A stretch of 64,000 bases of DNA from Tropicimonas sp. IMCC6043. Lineage in GTDB: Bacteria; Pseudomonadota; Alphaproteobacteria; Rhodobacterales; Rhodobacteraceae. Positions 57,430-64,000 of the stretch are shown here, piece after piece; the stretch's first letter is position 1, and every line of letters begins with the position of its first letter. Both the position numbers and the translations under genes were made by a program. A model generated the notes under the pieces. The model had not been told where the DNA came from. It worked only from the letters and a program-made list of their open reading frames with translations, and made no database searches. Location of the stretch: contig NZ_SELO01000009.1 in assembly GCF_004146235.1 (NCBI RefSeq), positions 1-64,000 on the forward strand, written 5' to 3'.

Positions 57430-58722
57430 ATGCTCAAAGGAATGCTCTCCCGCTTCCACCGGCACGAAAGTGCCCCGGAGATTCCGCAGGAAGTCAGTTT
57501 CCATCAATCGCAGATCGTTTTGCGCCGTTCGGTTGTCGACGCCGCGAAGTCCAACCCGGAGGGGCTCGTCAGCGCGGTTTCGGACTTCGTGAACTGCCTC
57601 GTCGAGGACGGGCATTTCCGGCAGGACGAACTGCCGTTCGAAGCGATCCTTGCCCGGCAATGCTATGATTATCACGTGCAGGTCCTGCGGGGCGGCCATT
57701 CCTGGTTCGTGCGCCGCGCCATGCGGCACCTTCCGGAGACGCTGGGCGAAATCGACCAGGGGCTGCGGGCGCTGAACGCGCAGGCGCATCGCGAGATCTT
57801 TGGCCAGATGCAAACCTGGATCGCGATGAACCCCAAGAACGTCACCACCCTGACCGGATTCATCAACGGGATCGCACCGGAACTCCAGAAGCTCGACAGC
57901 CCGTTCCGCGTCCTGTCGGATCTCGACAGCCTCGTCGTGCGAATCGCCGACTGGATCACCACGCTGCCCAGCCTCGCGGTGGTCGAAGACGAAGCCCACC
58001 CTGCCGCGATGCGCGCGATCCTCGCAAGTCATCCGGATTTCGAGAAGCGCCGCACGACGCGGGGAATCGCCCGCACCGACATGTTCCTGAGCGACGAGAC
58101 GCATCTCGGCCTCGGCATGGTCGCGGCCTCGCTCGAGCCGCCGGAGCCGACCGTCCACATGGGCGGCAGTTGGCATCTCACGATCGGCCCGGAGCGGGTC
58201 GAGCCCTGCTACTGGATGCGTACCTCGGCCGGCCACCGCTTCGGCGCCGCCCTCGAGGAAGGCTACACGCTCTTCGAAGCCGTCCCGGACCCGGCGATGG
58301 ACCGCGGCGAACCGATTTCGCCCGAGGAACTGGAGAAGATCGAGAACGACGACATCGACGCGATCCAGTTCCACAAGCCGCACGCTGTCGGCCGCCGCCT
58401 CGCCGTCATCGCGCCGGAAATGGCTGATATCGCGAAACGGGCCTGCCGCGAGCTGCTCGCCTCCTACGCGATCGACCTGCTCTTCCGGCGGCTTCCGCGC
58501 CGCGTGGACGTGACCTGCGTGTCCGTGCACCGGATCCGCCGCGACCCCGACGGGAAACCGGAGGCGGTGATCATGATCGTCGCGGACAAGGGACAGATGG
58601 GCGCAACGGTCATCGTCAATTACCGCGGTGCGCGGCTCGTGTCCGAGCCGACGCATGAGACGATCCTCTCGGTCACCCGCGCCGAGATCTGGGCACACAG
58701 GCTCAAGCTCACGAAGTCCTGA
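57430..58722 (+). CDS. Unknown protein B of a tandem paralogous pair
   Basis: This 430-residue paralogue of the preceding gene starts MLKGMLSRFHRHE. It shares YDYHVQVLRGGHSWFVRRA, GLGMVAASLEPPEPTVHMG, VDVTCVSVHRI, AVIMIVAD and LVSEPTHETI in the same order, indicating a gene duplication followed by clear divergence. GACGAGGACAATT lies before ATG 57430. The 248-nt spacer from gene A includes a short AT-rich stretch (57370-57410), so B may have its own promoter. No cofactor motif is recognised. Confidence 0.6.
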   Translation: MLKGMLSRFHRHESAPEIPQEVSFHQSQIVLRRSVVDAAKSNPEGLVSAVSDFVNCLVEDGHFRQDELPFEAILARQCYDYHVQVLRGGHSWFVRRAMRHLPETLGEIDQGLRALNAQAHREIFGQMQTWIAMNPKNVTTLTGFINGIAPELQKLDSPFRVLSDLDSLVVRIADWITTLPSLAVVEDEAHPAAMRAILASHPDFEKRRTTRGIARTDMFLSDETHLGLGMVAASLEPPEPTVHMGGSWHLTIGPERVEPCYWMRTSAGHRFGAALEEGYTLFEAVPDPAMDRGEPISPEELEKIENDDIDAIQFHKPHAVGRRLAVIAPEMADIAKRACRELLASYAIDLLFRRLPRRVDVTCVSVHRIRRDPDGKPEAVIMIVADKGQMGATVIVNYRGARLVSEPTHETILSVTRAEIWAHRLKLTKS

Positions 58723-58788
58723 GCGCGGCAGCTGGCACGCGGGCGCCGACTGTGCGATGACAGTCGTGTCCGCTTCCGGAGGCTTGCC

Positions 58789-58977
58789 TTGCCCGACACG
58801 CTGTCCCTGACGCCGCTGACTGCCACGCTGCTGTTTCTCGTCCTGGTGTTTTCCGGCCGGGCCTTCAGGCAGACCTGGAAGGCGCAGGCGCCGGGCTGGC
58901 GGCTCCGGGCATGGCTCTACGGTACACCGGCGCTTCTGGGATTCCTGGCGTTGGCTCTGTTGCCACTGCAGGTCTGA
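58789..58977 (+). CDS. Small two-helix membrane protein
   Basis: This is a 62-residue predicted membrane protein. A helix at about 9-25 (LTATLLFLVLVFSGRAF) and another at about 43-61 (YGTPALLGFLALALLPL) are separated by a basic cytosolic-type loop (RQTWKAQAPGWRLRAW). The start is TTG with CCGGAGG 7 nt upstream, a good ribosome site. It ends 6 nt before the convergent nqrM stop. Function is unknown. Confidence 0.55.
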   Translation: MPDTLSLTPLTATLLFLVLVFSGRAFRQTWKAQAPGWRLRAWLYGTPALLGFLALALLPLQV

Positions 58978-58983
58978 GCAGGC

Positions 58984-59223
58984 TTAGCGCGACCCCATCT
59001 CCGCGGCCATCCGCTGCGCGCGTTTGCAGTGAATCCGGTCGCGCAGCGGCGAATCGGGATCAATGTCCTGCTGGCAGACGACGCACTTGTCCGCACCGGC
59101 AATGGCGTTCAGCCCGCCGCAGCTACCCTTGATCCGCATCCGCTGCCCGACAAGGATGACTCCCACCGCCATCGCGAGGAAGACAGTGCCGAGCAGCAGG
59201 AAGGCGAGCAGGAAGGTGGCCAT
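58984..59223 (-). CDS. nqrM: Na+-NQR maturation protein NqrM
   Basis: The 79-residue protein has one N-terminal membrane helix (LLAFLLLGTVFLAMAVGVIL), then the cysteine pattern GSCGGL and DKCVVCQ with a later HC, as in NqrM (DUF539). NqrM helps deliver iron to the Fe centre between NqrD and NqrE. AAAGGAGATCCG precedes the ATG. It lies downstream of apbE on the same strand, beside the divergent nqr operon. Confidence 0.88.
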   Translation of the reverse strand: MATFLLAFLLLGTVFLAMAVGVILVGQRMRIKGSCGGLNAIAGADKCVVCQQDIDPDSPLRDRIHCKRAQRMAAEMGSR

Positions 59224-59253
59224 CGGATCTCCTTTCGGGGCGTCCTGCGCAGT

Positions 59254-60279
59254 CTACTCGGCGTCGCGCAGTTTTTCAAAGGCGGGGCTGGCCGCCTTCA
59301 CGTAATCCTGACCGGCCTCCGACTCGGCCCGCGAGATGAAGAAGACGGCGAGGTCGTTCGCCTCGGCGATCCGCATCCCCTCCTCCGCGCCAAGCACCAT
59401 CATCGCGGTCGCCAGCGCATCGGCCATCATGCCGTCCTCGGCCAGGATCGTGACCGAGGTCGTCCGGTGGGTGACCGGCCGGCCGGTGGTCGGGTCGATG
59501 ATATGCGAGTAGCGCACGCCATCTTGTTCGAAGAAATTTCGGTAGTCGCCCGAGGTGGCCATGCCGAGGTCGGAGACAGGCAGCACCATCTCGACCGAGT
59601 TTGCCTTGCCCTCCGGCGTCTCTATGCCGATCTTCCATTTCTCGCCTTCGTCGTTCCGGCCTGCGGAAACGAGGTCGCCGCCGATCTCGACGAGGTAGTT
59701 CTCGATGCCGAAGCCGCGCAGCGCCTGCGCGACCGCGTCATTTCCATAGCCCTTGGCGATGGCCGAGAGGTTGACGGACACCTCCGGATCGCGCTTCGCC
59801 AGGGTCTCGCCGTCAAGGGCGACCAGATCGGCCTGACCGACATGGGTGAGCGCGGCCGCGATCTCCGCATCCGACGGGATCGGATCGCCCGGCTTCTTGG
59901 CCCCGAAGCCCCAGAGCTCAATCAGCGGGAAGAGCGTCACGTCGAACTTTCCTTCCGAAAGCGCGTGCACCTTGTCCGCGGCGGCCATGACATGGGCGAA
60001 CTCGGCCGAGATCGCGACCGGTTCGGTGCTCGCCATACCGTTGAAGCGCGACACCTCCGATTCCTTGTCCCAGTTTGACATCGAGGCATTCACCGCCGCC
60101 AGAGTCTCCTCGATGGCCAGGGCGATCTCGGTCTCGGTCACCTCGTCAGGCACGCCGACCGCGGTGACATGATAGGTCGTCCCCATCGTCTCGCCGGAGA
60201 AACGATACGTCTCGCCCTCGTCCCCCGAAAAGCAGCCGGAGAGCGCAAGGCCGACGGGAAGGAAAAACAGAGCGCGCAT
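59254..60279 (-). CDS. apbE: FAD:protein FMN transferase ApbE
   Basis: This is a 341-residue predicted lipoprotein (lipobox LALSGC at about 12-17). The FAD-binding and metal motifs include GETMGTTYHVTAVG, LSAIAKGYGNDAVA and the DPTTGRPVTH block with TSVTILAEDGMMADALAT. ApbE transfers FMN to a threonine of target proteins; the NqrB and NqrC targets are encoded divergently next door. It forms a unit with nqrM (30-nt gap). Confidence 0.92.
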   Translation of the reverse strand: MRALFFLPVGLALSGCFSGDEGETYRFSGETMGTTYHVTAVGVPDEVTETEIALAIEETLAAVNASMSNWDKESEVSRFNGMASTEPVAISAEFAHVMAAADKVHALSEGKFDVTLFPLIELWGFGAKKPGDPIPSDAEIAAALTHVGQADLVALDGETLAKRDPEVSVNLSAIAKGYGNDAVAQALRGFGIENYLVEIGGDLVSAGRNDEGEKWKIGIETPEGKANSVEMVLPVSDLGMATSGDYRNFFEQDGVRYSHIIDPTTGRPVTHRTTSVTILAEDGMMADALATAMMVLGAEEGMRIAEANDLAVFFISRAESEAGQDYVKAASPAFEKLRDAE

Positions 60280-60414
60280 GGAGCATCCCCGCGATACGGA
60301 CTGGATTTCGGAGGGTCTGGCACCTTTCGGGTCCGGCTGTCAACGCGGAGGCCGGGATGGACCATCCGAGACCGTCACGGCCATGTTGCGCCGCAGCATC
60401 GGTCTGATTATGAA

Positions 60415-60452
60415 GGGAAGGTCTGTATGCTCAAGTGTACGATGACCTTCCC
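60415..60452 (+). promoter_or_regulatory. Stem-loop in nqr leader
   Basis: GGGAAGGTC (60415-60423) and GACCTTCCC (60444-60452) are perfect inverse complements around a 20-nt loop, ending 69 nt before the nqrA ATG. It could be a leader RNA structure or an operator in the apbE-nqrA divergent region. Confidence 0.45.
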
Positions 60453-60521
60453 AGCAGGTCGGGCTACACTTGGCGGCAGATCGGAGAAAAGATCGAACCG
60501 GAACGGAAGTCGCAGGGACAC

Positions 60522-61871
60522 ATGCCCGAATTCTCCTTCAAGAAAGGTCTGGACCTGCCGATAACCGGCGCCCCGGACCAGGTGATCCACGACGGGCCGG
60601 CACTCGGCTCGGTTGCGCTGATCGGGCCCGACTCCCTTGGCCTCAAGCCCCGGATGCTGGTCTCCGAGGGAGACAGTGTCCAGCGCGGTCAACCGCTCTA
60701 TTGCCACAAGGATTCGCCCGAGGTGCTCTTCACTGCGCCGGCCACCGGCCGCATCCGGGCGATCAACCGCGGCGCGCGGCGGGTGCTGCAATCCGTGGTG
60801 ATCGACATCGACGACATCACCGAGGAGGGCATGGATTTCGGCCCGCTCCCGGACGGCGCGGACGCCGACACGATCGCAGAAAAGATAAAGAAGTCAGGTC
60901 TCTGGACGGCGTTCCGCACGCGACCTTATTCGAAGATCCCGCCCGCCGGCAGCCGCCCCGCGGCGATCTATGTCACCGCGATGGACAGCGAGCCGCTGGC
61001 ACCCGACCCGGCGGTGATCCTTGCCGAGAGGGCGGAGGATTTTTCGGCCGGCCTCGCGGCCGTGGCGCAGCTCAGCGCGGGCAAGACCTGGCTCTGCCAC
61101 GCCACGGGCGCTGCAATCCCGGGCGGCGACACCGCCGGCGTCGAGGTCGCGACCTTTTCCGGCCCGCATCCCGCGGGCCTTCCCGGCACGCACATGCATT
61201 ACCTCGGCCCACCCTCGCCGCAGCGCATTGTCTGGACCATCGGATACCAGGACGTCGTCGCCATCGGCCACCTGATGCGGACCGGCCGGCTTGACAGTTC
61301 GGTCGTTATCTCGCTCGGCGGTCCCCGCGCCGCCAACCCGCGCCTGATCCGCACCAAACTGGGCGCGAATCTTTCGGAACTCACGGCAGGCGAGATCACC
61401 GGCGACGACCCGCTCCGGGTGATCTCCGGCTCGGTTCTCTCGGGGCGGATGTCGGATGGTGGCGCCTTCGACTATCTCGGCCGCTATGCCCGCGCGGTGA
61501 CGCTGATCACCGAGGACCGCGAGCAGGTCCTGCTCGGCTGGCTGCGCCCGCGGCCCGACCAGTTCGCAGTGATGCCGATTCTGACTTCGGCGCTGGACCG
61601 GCTGAAGAGGTTCCCGATCGCCTCCAATCTCAACGGCGCGCGGCGGGCGATGGTGCCGACGGGCGTCTTCGAGGAACTGGTGCCGCAGGATCTCCTGCCG
61701 ACACAGCTCCTGCGCGCGCTCCTCGTCATGGACACCGACAGCGCCCAGGCGCTCGGCGCGCTGGAGCTCGACGAGGAAGACCTCGCGCTTTGCACCTTCG
61801 CCTGCCCGGCCAAATACGAGTACGGCCTCGCGCTGCGCGACTGCCTCACCAAGATCGAGAAGGAGGGCTGA
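60522..61871 (+). CDS. nqrA: Na+-translocating NADH:quinone reductase subunit A
   Basis: This is a 449-residue peripheral cytoplasmic subunit that contributes to quinone binding. FSFKKGLDLPITGAPDQ is the typical N-terminus; GLKPRMLVSEGDSVQRGQPL (a lipoyl/RnfC-like barrel) follows. AGGGA lies before ATG 60522; an in-frame GTG at 60435 falls inside the leader stem-loop and is unlikely. It starts nqrABCD. Confidence 0.95.
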   Translation: MPEFSFKKGLDLPITGAPDQVIHDGPALGSVALIGPDSLGLKPRMLVSEGDSVQRGQPLYCHKDSPEVLFTAPATGRIRAINRGARRVLQSVVIDIDDITEEGMDFGPLPDGADADTIAEKIKKSGLWTAFRTRPYSKIPPAGSRPAAIYVTAMDSEPLAPDPAVILAERAEDFSAGLAAVAQLSAGKTWLCHATGAAIPGGDTAGVEVATFSGPHPAGLPGTHMHYLGPPSPQRIVWTIGYQDVVAIGHLMRTGRLDSSVVISLGGPRAANPRLIRTKLGANLSELTAGEITGDDPLRVISGSVLSGRMSDGGAFDYLGRYARAVTLITEDREQVLLGWLRPRPDQFAVMPILTSALDRLKRFPIASNLNGARRAMVPTGVFEELVPQDLLPTQLLRALLVMDTDSAQALGALELDEEDLALCTFACPAKYEYGLALRDCLTKIEKEG

Positions 61872-61874
61872 GCG

Positions 61875-63086
61875 ATGGGTCTGCGCGCGTTCTTCGACCG
61901 GATCGAGCCGAGTTTCCAGAAAGGCGGCCGGTACGAGAAATATTTCGCCCTCTACGAGGCCGTCGAGAGTTTCCTCTACACCCCCAGGACCGTGGCCACG
62001 GTAGCACCGCATGCGCGGAGCTTTACCGACATGAAACGGATCATGACCTTCGTGGTCATCGCCACGATCCCCTGCATCCTCTTTGGGCTCTGGAACACCG
62101 GCTACCAGGCCAACCGCGCCATCGCCGATCTCGGGCCGGAGGCGCTGACCGGCTGGCGAGTGGGCGTGATGCAGGCGCTTGGTGGATTCGGGCTCAACCC
62201 GGACAACCTGCTGGCCAACATGTTCCACGGCCTGCTCTGGTTCCTGCCGATCTACATCGTGACGCTGGTCGTCGGCGGCATCTGGGAAGTGGTTTTCGCG
62301 GTCATCCGCGGCCATGAGGTCAACGAGGGTTTCCTCGTGACTTCAATGCTCTACGTTCTGATCCTGCCGGCCTCCGCGCCGCTATGGCAGGTCGCGCTCG
62401 GGATCTCCTTCGGCGTCATCATCGGCAAGGAGGTCTTCGGCGGCACCGGCAAGAACTTCCTCAACCCGGCGCTGGTCGGCCGCGCCTTCCTCTATTTTGC
62501 CTATCCCGCGCAGATGTCGGGCGACAGCGTCTGGACGCCGGTCGACGGCTTCTCCGGCGCGACCGCGCTCGGCATCACCGCCCGCGAGGGCGTACCCGGC
62601 CTCGCCTCTGCCGATATCACCTTCTGGGACGCCTTCTGGGGCACGATCCAGGGATGCATCGGTGAGACCTCGGTGGTCATGTGCATGATCGGGCTCGCCT
62701 TCCTGCTCGTCACCAAGATCGCCAACTGGCGCCTCGTGGTCGGCTGCGTGGCCGGTACCATCGGTTTTTCGGCGCTGCTGAACTTCATCGGCTCCGACAC
62801 CAACCCGATGTTCGCCATGCCCTTCTGGTGGCACATGGTGCTCGGCGGCTGGGCCTTTGGCCTCGCCTTCATGGTCACCGAGCCGGTCTCGGCGGCGCAC
62901 ACCAATGTCGGCCGCTTCTGGTATGGCGTGCTGATCGGCTTCATGGTGGTGATGATCCGCGTCATCAACCCGGCCTTCCCGGAAGGCATGATGCTCGCCA
63001 TCCTCTTCGCCAACATCTTCGCCCCGCTGATCGACTGGTTCGTGGTGCGGGCCAACATCGCTCGGAGGGCAAAGCGCAATGCCTGA
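61875..63086 (+). CDS. nqrB: Na+-translocating NADH:quinone reductase subunit B
   Basis: This is a 403-residue integral membrane subunit carrying riboflavin and covalently bound FMN. The flavinylation site is VDGFSGATALG with acceptor T230. GKNFLNPALVGRAFLYFAYP and the helices on both sides are canonical. The gene starts 3 nt after nqrA and overlaps nqrC by 8 nt. Confidence 0.96.
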   Translation: MGLRAFFDRIEPSFQKGGRYEKYFALYEAVESFLYTPRTVATVAPHARSFTDMKRIMTFVVIATIPCILFGLWNTGYQANRAIADLGPEALTGWRVGVMQALGGFGLNPDNLLANMFHGLLWFLPIYIVTLVVGGIWEVVFAVIRGHEVNEGFLVTSMLYVLILPASAPLWQVALGISFGVIIGKEVFGGTGKNFLNPALVGRAFLYFAYPAQMSGDSVWTPVDGFSGATALGITAREGVPGLASADITFWDAFWGTIQGCIGETSVVMCMIGLAFLLVTKIANWRLVVGCVAGTIGFSALLNFIGSDTNPMFAMPFWWHMVLGGWAFGLAFMVTEPVSAAHTNVGRFWYGVLIGFMVVMIRVINPAFPEGMMLAILFANIFAPLIDWFVVRANIARRAKRNA

Positions 63087-63885
63087 GAACGACACCAGGG
63101 GTTTCTTCGAGCGCTGGAAGGCGCTGCCGGTCGACTCGGTCCCCAAGACCGTCACCGTCGCCGTCGTGCTCTGCCTCTTCTGCTCGATGGTCGTGGCCGC
63201 CGCGGCGGTGAGCCTGCGCCCGATCCAGGAGGTGAACAAGCTCCGCGACAAGCAGATCAACATCCTCCAGGTCGCCGGTGTCTACGAGCCAGGGATCAAC
63301 ATCCAGGAGGCGTTCGCCGCCTTCGAGCCGCGGGTGGTGGACCTCGAGACCGGCACTTTCACCGATGAGTTCGACGCCGCCAACTTCGACGACCGTGCCG
63401 CGGCCTCCGACCCGGCGCTTTCCGTTGCGCTTGAGGACGACCCCGCCGGGATCGGCCGGCAGAGCCGCTACCAGACGGTCTACCTGCTCAACGACGCGGC
63501 CGGTAACATCGACAAGGTGATCCTGCCGATCCACGGCTACGGCCTTTGGTCGACGCTGTACGGCTTCATCGCGCTTGAGGAAAACGGCAACGACATCTAC
63601 GGGCTCCAGTTCTACGACCACGCCGAAACGCCGGGCCTCGGCGCCGAGGTCGACAACCCGCGCTGGAAGGCGCAATGGGCCAGCAAGGCGCTGCGCGACG
63701 AGAGCGGCGCGCTGAAAATCTCGGTGGCCAAGGGCGGCGCGCCCGCCGGCGAGGAACAATACCATATCGACGCGCTCGCGGGCGCGACACTGACCTCGGT
63801 CGGCGTCGACAACCTCGTCCGCTTCTGGATGGGCGAAGACGGCTTCGGCCCCTTCCTCGATAATCTCAAGGCGGGAGCACTCTGA
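63079..63885 (+). CDS. nqrC: Na+-translocating NADH:quinone reductase subunit C
   Basis: This is a 268-residue subunit with an N-terminal membrane helix (about 24-44) and a periplasmic FMN domain. The ApbE target site is [10 protein letters not shown] with acceptor T237; Ala replaces the more common Ser before [21 protein letters not shown] and [15 protein letters not shown] are family blocks. It overlaps nqrB (8 nt) and nqrD (TGATG). Confidence 0.95.
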   Translation: MPENDTRGFFERWKALPVDSVPKTVTVAVVLCLFCSMVVAAAAVSLRPIQEVNKLRDKQINILQVAGVYEPGINIQEAFAAFEPRVVDLETGTFTDEFDAANFDDRAAASDPALSVALEDDPAGIGRQSRYQTVYLLNDAAGNIDKVILPIHGYGLWSTLYGFIALEENGNDIYGLQFYDHAETPGLGAEVDNPRWKAQWASKALRDESGALKISVAKGGAPAGEEQYHIDALAGATLTSVGVDNLVRFWMGEDGFGPFLDNLKAGAL

Positions 63886-64000
63886 TGGCGCAGACGAGAC
63901 GCACATACCTTGTTGATCCGCTGGTCGACAACAACCCGATCACGCTCCAGGTCCTCGGCATCTGCTCGGCGCTGGCGGTGACCTCCTCGCTCAAGGTCTC
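63885..64000 (+). CDS. nqrD: Na+-translocating NADH:quinone reductase subunit D, N-terminal part (cut by window end)
   Basis: The first 38 codons read [20 protein letters not shown] followed by [18 protein letters not shown]. This matches the start of NqrD, a six-helix subunit that holds an Fe centre with NqrE; the conserved cysteine in GICSALAV is present. The ATG overlaps the nqrC stop. The rest, and nqrE/nqrF, lie beyond the window. Confidence 0.9.
   Translation, partial: MAQTRRTYLVDPLVDNNPITLQVLGICSALAVTSSLKV

Overview
The window is GC-rich DNA, and its gene content fits a marine alphaproteobacterium of the Rhodobacterales (Roseobacter-type). The signs are a TRAP transporter, an aglEFGAK alpha-glucoside locus with a divergent LacI-type aglR, a Na+-translocating NADH:quinone reductase with its own ApbE and NqrM, a VPLPA/PEP-CTERM-type protein, and DUF1127, DUF6314 and DUF1365 proteins. 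The species cannot be fixed from the sequence alone. Nearly all genes are intact and tightly packed. The only mobile-element trace is the 3' end of an IS630-type transposase at the left edge. || Layout. 1-0.5 kb: transposase end and tRNA-Leu(CAA). 0.7-4 kb: TRAP permeases (dctM, dctQ) with a flavoprotein monooxygenase. 4.1-14.9 kb: housekeeping and envelope genes (zinc metallopeptidase, YqaA, DsbB, Tex, SSB, two-domain secreted lytic transglycosylase gene, GuaB, SHOCT protein, CTERM protein, HpcH/HpaI aldolase, secreted SRPBCC protein). 15-25.2 kb: alpha-glucoside uptake and hydrolysis (aglK-A-G-F-E) and the divergent aglR, GH1 glucosidase and glucokinase genes. 25.3-30.4 kb: chemotaxis operon STAS-cheY-cheA-cheW-cheR-cheY plus a small helical protein that may be a CheZ-like phosphatase. 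31-33.4 kb: secreted octaheme cytochrome c and a membrane cytochrome b, preceded by an FNR/CRP-type site. 33.5-41.3 kb: on the opposite strand, an oversized pyruvate:ferredoxin-type oxidoreductase with its own C-terminal ferredoxin-like domain, overlapping by 4 nt a NfnB-NfnA-type fused flavoprotein. 41.6-45.6 kb: DUF1365 protein, ChrA, KduD-like SDR and Zn-dehydrogenase. 45.9-49.7 kb: zwf-pgl-pgi. 49.9-58.7 kb: radical SAM protein, lytic transglycosylase lipoprotein, DUF1127 mini-gene, prfC, DUF6314, purB and a tandem pair of paralogous unknown proteins. 58.8-64 kb: nqrM, apbE and the start of nqrABCD. || How parts fit. Agl import, AglA and the GH1 enzyme release glucose. Glucokinase makes glucose-6-phosphate, and Zwf/Pgl feed it into 6-phosphogluconate metabolism (edd/eda lie outside the window). 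The PFOR/Nfn pair would turn oxoacid electrons into NAD(P)H. The octaheme cytochrome/cytochrome b pair would pass quinol electrons to a periplasmic N- or S-oxyanion. Na+-NQR feeds the quinone pool. The most unusual segment is 30.4-41.3 kb, where these two low-oxygen-type redox operons face each other across two back-to-back terminators.
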